Origin: Hsuehochloa calcarea
Taxonomy: Eukaryota; Streptophyta; Magnoliopsida; Poales; Poaceae
Direction: 5' to 3'
Length of the DNA stretch: 64,000 nucleotides
Assembly: GCA_036346395.1 (NCBI GenBank)
Contig: CM070611.1
Span: forward strand, 26,422,473-26,486,472
Below are positions 56,029 to 64,000 of the stretch, piece after piece. A model generated the notes under the pieces. That model was not told where the DNA came from. It did not search any database and worked only from the letters and a program-made list of their open reading frames with translations. Positions within the stretch are counted from its first letter, which is position 1; every line of letters starts with the position of its first letter. Both the position numbers and the translations under genes were made by a program.

Positions 56029-56946
56029 CTAATCTTTCTCCATCTTGAGATCAAACATCCTCCTAAGCCAATTCATCTTTACTTCATTGGTCTTCGTAGT
56101 GACAAACACTTCCCGATTTTCTAGTTTAGTAAAGAGCCTTGTCTCAATGAAGTGTTCATTACTTCCTTCTACTACTCCAGTCTGAATAGCTATATCCATA
56201 GCATCCGCTATAGATGGACCACTCTGAATAGGGTCTTTTGCCTTAATATCCATCATGCGCTTGAAATCCCTACCTATTGGATTTTTCTTGTTCTTCTTTG
56301 GGCTAGGATTAATATTATTAGCCCTACGCTTCGCAATGACCTTCGGTTTCGTGTAGATGACCTCATTGTTCTATGCATCGGCGGTGGCGTCTTCCCCATT
56401 GTCCTTCAAATAATCAATGTCCACAGCAGTTTGGTCTTCTTGTGTAGGCTCACAAGGGATGGCTGAAGTGTTACCCGTGACATGAGCCTTGTCAAACATA
56501 CGATCCATATCATCTAAGTTCTCAGGTGGTCCATCACGAAAATGTTTAGGATATTGTTGAAATTTTAAAAAATGACTGAAGTTAGCATAAATTAAAATAT
56601 GATATCATACATATTAATGAATAGATGTTTATCCAATTACTACCTTGTGCTCCTTCCACCAAGCATCAGATACAGATATAGTTCCTTTTTTATGATCCCA
56701 ACCTAGCCTAGTTGTTTTTTGTTTCAAATCATTCCACAAGTTGTATTCTTTCTTTAATACTTCCCACTTAGTTTTTAGTTGTTTTTTGTCAGGCTTTTTC
56801 CCTGTCCTTTCATAGAACTTCTTCCGGAGGTTCTTGTAACTCGTGGTATTCAAACATCCTAATGGTCTATTCCCAGCACAGATCTGACAAAATGCTATGT
56901 TACCAAATGTATCCCAATTTTCCTTGCTGATAGCAACTAGTTCCAT
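56029..56946 (-). pseudogene. Harbinger ORF1, Myb/SANT-like DNA-binding protein, pseudogene
   Basis: The first visible exon, 56946-56644, carries a Myb/SANT-like domain (NRPLGCLNTTSYKNLRKKF; KKQLKTKWEVLKKEYNLW; WWKEHK) and ends in a splice donor. The second part (56580-56029) has an acidic linker with one stop at 56371, then a basic tract and a Met/Ala-rich tail. In this superfamily ORF1 assists the transposase in binding and nuclear import. Confidence 0.82.
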
Positions 56947-58023
56947 CTATACAATTTACAGGATGATTTATAATTTGTAAATGCATAATATAATGATATG
57001 CAAAACTAAACCTAGAACAAGGCTTGTCAATAGACATTCTTTGTTGTAGATGTTCTGTGTCAAGCCACTCAAAAGGAAACATAGCTAAGATATGCATACC
57101 ATTTAATATAGAACATCAAGTGAATATGAAAGAAAATAAATACTTCACTCCCAACAAAAAAGTAATACTTCATTAGCATAAATCATCATATCAAGACTAG
57201 GAAATTCATATCATACACATTGCATGTCTTTTAGTGAACCAATTCAAATGACTATTGGTGTATTGGAGTATCATCCAATCCAAATGACTGATAACTATTG
57301 GGTGAAGCAAAAGGCAAAAGGTACTGCTTTTAGAAAAGAAATGAAAACAAGCAAGAACCAAGAAGAATGGCATATCTTTGTCAATAGTTCCAGACATAAG
57401 GCACTATTAGACAGATGAAGTTTTAGAGTAGCTAGCTAGCATCAGTACCAATACATACTACATAGAGGAAACACAATGAATGAGAATATAATGAATCCTA
57501 AGAAGCAGCATGGAGCAAAATGGCTATTAGTCTGTCATGTATGCTCATGGAAGCATACAGTACCAGGAATAAATAAGCAATGAATTTCGAAAAGTAGTTG
57601 ACAATCAACATGGTCCTCTTGGAATAACTAATATCTAGCTTGGATGGGAAGATACTACAACAACAGCAGCAGGAACAACATGTGTCACATATATAAGCAG
57701 ACACCAAAATAAGCAAAGCATCCATTTTTGTAGTAGTTCTGCCACTCCAGAAGAACCCAAAAACAAAACCCATACAAATTCAGATTTCACAGACACTATG
57801 CAATTTCATATTTCAGGCCCATACACAGACACTATGCAAATTCAAATTTCAAATCATACACAGACACTGCTTTCTACAAAATCCAGATCATACAGATACA
57901 GACACATCAATTTTTCACATGACTACCTTGATCTAGATATGAGGATCTTGCTGATAGCGACGGAAGGCGCGGCGCACGAGGAGAGGCGGCGTCGCACTTG
58001 GGAGCAAGCGTCAGACGAGGAAA

Positions 58024-58271
58024 GGCGGCGTCGGTGGGGAAGGAGAGGGGAGGCGGCGTCGGTGGGGGAGGAGAGGGGAGATGGCGACATCGGGTGGAGG
58101 AGAGGGGAGGCGGCGGCGGTCGGGGGTCGGGGGAGGAGAGGGGAGGCGGCGTCGGTGGGGGAGGAGAGGGGAGGCGACGGCGTAGGTGGGAGGAGAGGGG
58201 AGGTGGCGTCGGTGGGGGGAGGAGAGGGGAGGCGGCGGCGGTGGGGGGAGAGGGGAGGCACCGGTGGTGGG
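58024..58271. repeat. G-rich minisatellite inside the Harbinger element
   Basis: Eight or nine units of about 27-33 bp of the form GGCGGCGTCGGTGGGGGAGG plus AGAGGGGA. It lies on the 5' side of ORF1, downstream of a minus-strand TATATAAA at about 58424-58432, so it would be in the ORF1 leader as a CT/C-rich strand. The long Pro/Ser ORFs on both strands are repeat artefacts. Confidence 0.8.
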
Positions 58272-58616
58272 GGCTGGAAAGGGTAGACTGTGGGGTTGGG
58301 GATGGGGAGGGGAGGCAGCGGGTGTGGAGCCGAAGTCGGGGTAGGAGCGAACGAGAGGGGAGGGGAAAGGGGACGTCGGGGTGGGAGCGAAGGAATCGAG
58401 AGAGAGAAACGAGAGGGTTCACATTTATATACGAATGACATTTTGAAGGTAATTTTAACGAAGTTTAGTGGCAAAAAATGCACCCCTTTTATGGCTTATG
58501 GCTTTTAGGTTTAAAATAGCTTAAGCCTTTTATAAGCTGTATAAAAAAGTCATCCATTTATTTAGGCTTAGACTTTTTTGCTTTTAAGCCAGACAAAAAG
58601 TCTAAACAAACAAGGC

Positions 58617-58760
58617 TAACTTGTTCACCATAGGAGACATAGCATTTGAGCTATGACATATGCACCACCAAGTGAATCTGACTAGACGGTGGTAACTCCA
58701 ATTTGTATGCCATGGTGGCGATAGTTGTGGAGCGCGCTTGCCAGAGCCGAGAGCGATGAC
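58617..58760 (-). pseudogene. Gypsy integrase C-terminal relic, proximal part
   Basis: Minus-strand reading TMAYKLELPPSSQIHLVVHMS, then a stop where the family has Gln, then LKCYVSYGEQ: the standard integrase segment just before the chromodomain. It stops at the Harbinger TSD and continues at 54036. Upstream of about 58760 no further integrase is recognisable. Confidence 0.75.
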
Positions 58761-58853
58761 CTTGTTCCGCCCAGAAGACGCTACAAAAGGAGCTCCTATG
58801 GAGAGATTGGAGCAGGGTGGAGAGGCGAGTGCAGAAGTGAGCTTGTTGCGTTC

Positions 58854-58861
58854 TATTTATA
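58854..58861 (-). promoter_or_regulatory. TATA box upstream of the chromodomain relic
   Basis: Minus strand TATAAATA, with pyrimidine-rich leader-like DNA between it and the first Met of the integrase tail. It looks like a promoter but could be a remnant of unrelated DNA. Confidence 0.35.
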
Positions 58862-59433
58862 GCTGGAGCGGAGGGACGAGGGCACTGTTGGTGGTGGGTG
58901 AAAGCATGCATCTCTTCCACTAGAGGAGGCAAAAGAATATAATTGTGAAGAAAACAACTGTGCAGAGTGGAAAAGGGAGGAATCAACACAGACATTTGCT
59001 TCATTAGAGAGGTTCAAATGACCATTTCTCTTTGATCGTATATCATATTTGTAATCTGTTTTGACCATCATTTTTTTTGGAATTTAATCGGCAAAACAGG
59101 ACTTATATTAGAAATATTTTTGTGCAAAAAATAATTAGATGTCATGTAGACCCTACGTACCATACTCAAAATTTTGGCAAACTTTGACATATTTGCAATC
59201 CAAACACATCAATTTATACCCCAATTTCGGTATTGTCCATGAATTGATATGGTTACGATCCAAATACTATTTTTTTTTACCCAGGTTTTGGCATTGCCTA
59301 TGTTTTGATATAATGCCGGATATATATTTATCCCTTTCATATTCGCTCTATAAGTCTTCGGTCAATCTGCCAGATGAAAATTATCCACCTCGTTTACACT
59401 TCTACCTCCAACATGTACCGCTACCTCCAACAT
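58862..59433. other. No gene seen
   Basis: AT-rich, with paired phrases such as AAATTTTGGCAAACTTTGACA and TTTTTTTTTACCCAGGTTTTGGC that look like worn MITE sequence. Ends and target duplications could not be defined. Confidence 0.3.
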
Positions 59434-59783
59434 CTACCTTTCGTTTCTCCCTTGCATAGCTCTCCACGTCTCATTCACAAGATTACACTTGAGAAACAAA
59501 TCCCCACCATCCTCATCAAGCCTTCTAAAAACTGGCCATTGTGTATCAAGATCTGCACCCCTCCTGAGGTTCATGCGAATTGCCAAGCTATTATTTGCAA
59601 ACCTCCACAGAAAATGATGTACCTTGCAAGGGAATGGAAGGTTCCATAGTTTCTTCCACTCCACCTCTGTTCGTGTTTGTACACCTGCCAGCCGAACCGG
59701 TAGAGCGCCTCTGTTAGCTGACCATAAACGGCAGGCCAATTTATGTCAAGACACCCAATCTTCCATATTACTCCCCGAGTCAC
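59434..59783 (-). mobile_element. LINE fragment: zf-RVT end of a non-LTR reverse transcriptase
   Basis: The minus-strand frame contains WKKLWNLPFPCKVHHFLWR, NSLAIRMNL and LDEDGGDLFLKC, the zinc-binding 'zf-RVT' region at the C-terminus of plant LINE ORF2 proteins. No RT core is nearby, so it is a short 5'-truncated remnant. Confidence 0.8.
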
Positions 59784-59925
59784 AAAAAGAGTGACGTTGA
59801 ATCATGATGCCAAGACACCCAATCTTCCATATTACTCCCCAAGTCACAAAAAGAGTGACGTTTGAATCATGATGCCAAGACACCTAATCTTCCATATTAC
59901 TCCCCGAGTCACAAAAAGTGACGCT
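59747..59925. repeat. Tandem triplication, 64-65 bp unit
   Basis: CAAGACACCCAATCTTCCAT starts at 59747 and 59811, and with one change at 59876. Each unit continues TTACTCCCC and ends near GAATCATGATGC. Copies differ by only a few bases. It starts within the 5' part of the LINE scrap. Confidence 0.9.
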
Positions 59926-60400
59926 ATTAGTATGCATACAGTCAAACTTTATAAACTTTAGCAACCAATATTTAAATGAATATTTAGGTTGGATATGCAA
60001 AAATGATATGTTCAGATTTGTCTCAAAAAAGTGTTTTCATAACAATATAATTTTATTATGTGGTATTATTATATTACAATATAAATTAGTGATTGAAGCT
60101 TCGTTTTAAAGACTATATCGATATAAAACGCCAGTCTCTTTTGTGACCGAACCGAGCATCTCGCACAGGAATACTCAAGATCACATCCGCATGCTCAAAT
60201 GTCAAATATGAAAGTTTGTTCCACCCTCCCGACACTGGATCTAGAAGCTCGGATACCTTTCGAAGCAAATTCAGTCCTCTACGTGGGTCACGAGTGAAAG
60301 AGAAGAATTTCAGAAGAAGATAATTCTGCATGAAACAATAATGCAACCACGCTGCTAGAGCAAATTACTTGTACATTGAACTGCGCCAATTCTAATTCCA

Positions 60401-60406
60401 TGGGCC
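60401..60406 (+). promoter_or_regulatory. Site II-type element (TGGGCC) of the DIM1 promoter
   Basis: TGGGCC about 300 bp before the DIM1 start codon. TGGGCC/T elements are TCP-bound sites common in plant ribosomal-protein and ribosome-biogenesis promoters, usually together with a telo-box, as here. Confidence 0.5.
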
Positions 60407-60470
60407 TGTCTTCTTGCTGCATCAGTTCTGGCCCGATCCAATAAGAAAAAATACACTGCTTTATACCCCA

Positions 60471-60478
60471 AAACCCTA
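60471..60478 (+). promoter_or_regulatory. Telo-box-like element of the DIM1 promoter
   Basis: AAACCCTA, about 65 bp downstream of the TGGGCC element and just after a TTTATA motif at 60460-60465. The pairing fits a co-regulated ribosome-biogenesis gene. Confidence 0.55.
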
Positions 60479-60698
60479 GCCGCCTGGCCTGCTTCTCTCC
60501 CTCCACTCCCCACGCGCGTCTCCGCCCAGCGCCGCCTCTCCGCACCACCACCACCTCCTGCTCCTACGGCGGCGGCGGTTGGAGCCCTAGCCACCTCTTC
60601 TCCCCTCCACTCCCCGCACGCGCAACAGACCAGCGCCGCCTCTCCACCACCACCACCTCCTCTTCCGGCGGCGGCGGCGGGAACCCGAGCGCACCACA

Positions 60699-63452
60699 AT
60701 GGCGGGCGGCAAGATCCAGAAGAAGCGGCACGGCGGAGGCGCGGGAGGCGGCGGTGGCGCACGGCTGCAGGGCGGGATCCCGTTCGAGAAGTCCAAGGGG
60801 CAGCACATCCTGCGGAACCCGACGCTGGTGGACTCCATCGTTGCCAAGGCCGGCCTCAAGCCCACCGACACCGTCCTCGAGATCGGGCCCGGCACGGGGA
60901 ACCTCACCAAGCGCTTGCTCGAGGCCGGGGTCAAGGCCGTCGTCGCCGTCGAGCTCGACCCACGCATGGTGCTCGAGCTCAACCGCCGCTTCCAGGGCCA
61001 CCCCATCTCCTCACGCCTCAAGGTACACGCCCTTCCTCGTTCTACTTGCTGTGATTGGTGGAAAGATTGGACTTTTGCTAAGGACTCGGTGCTAATTTGA
61101 GCTGTTTTCTGTTTTCGCCTCTGTTCCTCTGCCCTGTGGTCGTTGTTTAGAGGGGTCTAGAATTGTCGTGATTCTAGTTCTTGTTATTTTGTTGTTTTGG
61201 TTAACTGGTACGGAGATAATTAATAGTGGGTTATGTTGTAATTAATTCTCAGATTCTGTAAAGTTAAAAAAAGAGCATTTTGGGGGGAAATCAAGGCGGT
61301 GAGATGCTATGTTTTTGGGTGTGGACGAGTTGCTTCTACAAAGTTTTCTCCCTGCCGTTGTGCTGTTCGATTTTTGGTGGTTTTATTGGTGGACATGTCA
61401 GAATTAGATTTTTTTTTTTTTTTAGGAACTGAATTGGTAAATACTACAAGGTGTTTGCTTCACTGCGTGAGCTTAGTTTTTTAGGATCTGAATTGGTAAA
61501 ATTGCTACATGGTGTTTGCTTCAGTGTAACAGTTTAGATTATTAGGAGCTGAATTGGTAAAATAGTACAAGATATTAGTTTCACTGTGGAAGCTTAGATT
61601 TTTTAGGAGCCTATTTGGTAAATTCAGTAACGTGTTTGTTTGAGAAGAAGGGTGAGATAGGGTAACTGGAATGAGTTTTGTTTGTCTACTAAGTTGGCAT
61701 AACTTAGTTCTTGATAATTGCTTACATTACTTGGCACTGTTTCATGCCAACTTAGTTCTTGATAATTGCTTACATTACTTGGCACTGTTTCATATCAATA
61801 TGGGCTATTGAAGTGAAATAAATATAATCATACTATCTTATCCAAGAATGAACTGTAGAATAGGGAAAACTTGTCAATGAAATCCAATATAGATGCTTAG
61901 ACGCATAGTTATTAGAAACGCGGTTCGTCCGAGTCACGGTACGGGGTTTGTAGTTCGCCACTTTTTCTTCCAATTTCCACTGCGAACACGAACCTGTACC
62001 CTAAACTTGTTCAGGTTCGACGAATCCGGTTCGTGATTCGCAGGGTTTTATAGCAAATTCGGTAACTATGCTTTGACGTTTAATTTACATAATAAATATA
62101 GCGAGGATACTCTTCCACTGCAAGCAGTTATTTCATGAATGAAAGCCAATATAGATGCTTTAACGCTTAGTTACTAGAAACGCGGTTCGTCCAAGTCGCG
62201 GTACGGGGTTCGTAGTTCGCCACTTTTTCTTCCAATTTCCACTGCGAACACGAACCCCGCACCCTAAACCGGTTCGGGTTCGACGGATCCAGTCCGGGTT
62301 CGACGAATCCGGTTCGTGATTCGCGGGGTTTTATAGTGAATCCGGTAACTATGCTTTGACGTTTAATCTACATAATAAATAAAATGAGGATACTCTTCCA
62401 CTGCAAGCAGTAATTTCATGAATGATATATAGAAGAGAAGGTAGTGTTGGTGTGTTATGAGAACTAAAATTAGTTTATACAATAAAGATTATGGGGGTTA
62501 AAAGTAAATGATAGAATTGGAGTGTATCGATTTGACTAAAATCTGTTAGCACCAGCAAAGGATTGCACAAAAAATAGTTGGGCTTGTATCCTGTCCTTAC
62601 ACTGTATCTCTGATTCCTTTTGTTTTCCTTGCATCTGCAATTTCAGTGTGAACATACATTTCTTAATACAATTAGTATCCTTGTGAATCATGATGCAGGT
62701 TATCCAAGGAGATGTCCTTAAATGTGATCTCCCTTACTTTGATATCTGTGTGGCAAACATCCCATACCAGATCTCATCCCCACTTACGTTCAAGCTTCTG
62801 TCACACCGTCCAATCTTTAGGTGTGCTGTGATCATGTTTCAACGTGAATTTGCCATGAGACTTGTAGCACAGCCTGGAGACAGTCTCTACTGTCGTCTCT
62901 CCGTGAATGTGCAGCTTTTGTCACGTGTATCACATCTCCTAAAGGTTGGGCGGAACAACTTTAGGCCTCCGCCTAAGGTTGATTCATCAGTTGTGCGTAT
63001 CGAGCCCAGGAAGCCCCTCCCTCCTGTGAGCTTCAAGGAGTGGGATGGACTTGTGAGGCTTGGTTTCAATAGAAAGAACAAGACCTTGGGCTCCATCTTC
63101 AAGCAGAAGCGTGTTCTTGAATTGCTGGAGAAGAACTACAAGACGATGCAGTCTCTCCAGCTTGCTCAAGATTCAGATATGGGCGAGGAAAAGATGTCAC
63201 CAGATGATGTTGCATTGCTAGTTAATATGGTTGAAGACCTGGGCATGGAGACTAGTGACGAGAGAGAAGACGATTTAAATGGAAATGGATAATGCAGACA
63301 TGGTAGGAGATGGCCGCGCAAGTTTTAAAGAAAAGATTATGGGGATATTGCAGCAGGGTGATTTTGCAGAGAAGAGAGCTTCCAAGCTGAGCCAAGTTGA
63401 TTTCTTGTACTTGCTGTCGCTCTTCAACAAAGCTGGTATACATTTTTCGTGA
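60699..63452 (+). CDS. DIM1: DIM1-type 18S rRNA N6,N6-adenosine dimethyltransferase (2 exons)
   Basis: Uses S-adenosylmethionine to dimethylate two adjacent adenosines in the 3'-terminal hairpin of 18S rRNA and supports pre-rRNA processing in the nucleolus. Exons 60699-61022 and 62699-63452; about 358 aa, close to plant DIM1A. Seen: Lys/Gly-rich N-terminus, SKGQHIL, SAM motif VLEIGPGTGNLT (59-70), acidic E85, motif IV NIPYQISSP (from 128), MFQREFAMRLVA, NNFRPPPKVDSSVVRIEP, GLVRLGFNRKNKTL and the conserved end GIHFS. The frame as given stops at 63292. The conserved C-terminus is in the next frame, so one extra base is present, most likely in the TTTAAA tract at 63274-63279. I take 63450-63452 as the true stop. 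The promoter has TGGGCC and telo-box elements. Ile in NIPY is a mild variation on the common NLPY. Confidence 0.93.
61415..61645. repeat. Minisatellite in the DIM1 intron, about 64-bp unit, ~3.5 copies
   Basis: Recurring TTAGGA(A/T/G)CTGAATTGGTAAA...GTTTGCTTCA(C/G)TG...GCTTAGAT, starting near 61424, 61480, 61542 and 61605. Copies are imperfect. Confidence 0.75.
61692..61796. repeat. 52-bp tandem duplication in the DIM1 intron
   Basis: A block CAACTTAGTTCTTGATAATT...CACTGTTTCAT occurs twice in direct succession with almost no difference, suggesting a recent duplication. Confidence 0.85.
61880..62430. repeat. 265-290-bp tandem duplication in the DIM1 intron
   Basis: Two copies (about 61880-62150 and 62150-62430) share ATATAGATGCTT, AGAAACGCGGTTCGTCC, GGTACGGGGTT, GTAGTTCGCCACTTTTTCTT, ACTATGCTTTGACGTTTAAT and ATACTCTTCCACTGCAAGCA. 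The second has an extra internal GGTTCGACGGATCC segment. The GGTTCG-rich text looks like transposon subterminal sequence. Confidence 0.85.
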
Positions 63453-64000
63453 GGGATTACATAATGTGCTAGCTTGAGATGAACCTCGAAAAGGCTTGTT
63501 TCTTTTTTTGTTTATGTTATGTTAGTCCTACAAGTTAAGTCCGTCCTCTGTGTGCTCGAAGAAAATTTTGACTGCATGAATTTTGCCCTTGCTTTAGAGA
63601 TAATTTGAAAAGTTGAAAGAGGAGAAGTTACATTCGGTGGTCTCTCTTTCTCGTGCGCTTTATTTCCATGGTTTCTGAACATTTGTATCGTTACATAATG
63701 CCCTTGTTGGGACTTTGAAACAGATCGATTGTTTGATTGGTCTCTGCGAAAGCCTATTGTGCAATTGTATTAGATTGCCTACATATCTACTTTGTTAGTT
63801 TGCTTTCAGAACAAGCGTAGAAGAGTATTCAGTACAAGTATACGGTTGACGATATAAAACCCGAGGTATTGGTGGTCCACCTGCGATATGTACATTTTAT
63901 TTGTTTCTTTTTCGGTCATGCATCGCGCTCGCTTGTTCCCGTTTGAATCTCTCCCCTATGCTTATTTTTAGAGGTGGCTATACGGCCAGGCCAGCTAGAA
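63453..64000 (+). other. DIM1 3' UTR and downstream DNA
   Basis: No further gene. T-rich stretches and several AT-rich possible poly(A) regions follow the stop. No single signal stands out. Confidence 0.5.

Larger units (their letters stand above)
54040..58616 (-). mobile_element. PIF/Harbinger transposon, complete ends, decayed genes
   Basis: 4577 bp with TIRs GGCACTGTTTGTTTAG (left) and inverted GCCTTGTTTGTTTAG (right), flanked by TAA at 54037-54039 and 58617-58619. Both genes of the superfamily are on the minus strand: a Myb/SANT-like ORF1 and a DDE transposase. Subterminal DNA is rich in GGCTTA/TAAGCC motifs at both ends, a typical place for transposase binding. Premature stops in both genes make it non-autonomous today. 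Confidence 0.9.

Noticed and set aside
57907..58483. Pro/Ser- or Gly/Arg-rich ORFs of 146-186 codons on both strands
   Set aside because: They result from a G-rich minisatellite whose unit length lets several frames stay open.
59090..59340. Possible mariner- or Tourist-like MITE
   Set aside because: Repeated AAATTTTGGCAAA-type phrases are present, but the ends and a TSD could not be defined.

Overview
The window is plant nuclear DNA, almost certainly from a grass (Poaceae). Two conserved, intron-rich housekeeping genes have very GC-rich first exons, and the space between them is packed with nested Ty1/copia and Ty3/gypsy LTR retrotransposons, Tourist-type MITEs, a hAT element, a PIF/Harbinger element and a LINE scrap. 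I see no rRNA or tRNA genes, no CRISPR array and no bacterial-type operons. No search could be run, so species and family names rest on recognition of the sequence.

Layout. 1-1325: two truncated LTRs in opposite orientation. 2377-14337 (+): alanyl-tRNA synthetase, 22 exons, with a mitochondrial presequence upstream of a second in-frame Met. Two MITEs and a hAT element with clean target-site duplications sit in its introns. 14338-18300: a GC-rich patch and an array of about 152-bp AT-rich tandem repeats. 18080-24790 (+): relic of a plant-mobile-domain (MAIN-like) gene, split into three pieces by a gypsy fragment plus LTR and by a copia-type solo LTR. 24800-35814: overlapping gypsy and copia remains, including a minus-strand gypsy pol. 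35815-52655: a plus-strand copia element broken by an 11.4-kb minus-strand copia-type element (38041-49416, TSD GAAAC) and by a 973-bp solo LTR (50009-50981, TSD ATGAT). The 11.4-kb element itself contains a 3.4-kb gypsy LTR. 53198-53600: a foldback element. 54040-58616: a 4.6-kb PIF/Harbinger element (TSD TAA) inside the chromodomain region of a decayed gypsy integrase. 59434-59925: a LINE fragment and a tandem triplication. 60699-63452 (+): DIM1-type 18S rRNA adenine dimethyltransferase, two exons, with a telo-box and a TGGGCC element in its promoter.

The two genes both serve translation: one charges tRNA-Ala, the other modifies the small-subunit rRNA. Nothing shows that they are functionally coupled. 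Each reads as a full-length conserved protein apart from a single-base indel in or next to a short homopolymer. Small assembly errors explain this more simply than two pseudogenes.

No new defence-like or multigene system is evident. The observations most worth following are in the retrotransposon LTRs: (1) clusters of odd-length palindromes (CGGTC-N-GACCG in one copia family, GCGGAA-G-TTCCGC in another); (2) marked divergence between the two LTRs of one insertion, concentrated at those clusters; (3) an LTR whose ends form a perfect 82-bp inverted repeat; and (4) a long copia-type element that keeps a two-zinc-knuckle gag but no pol.
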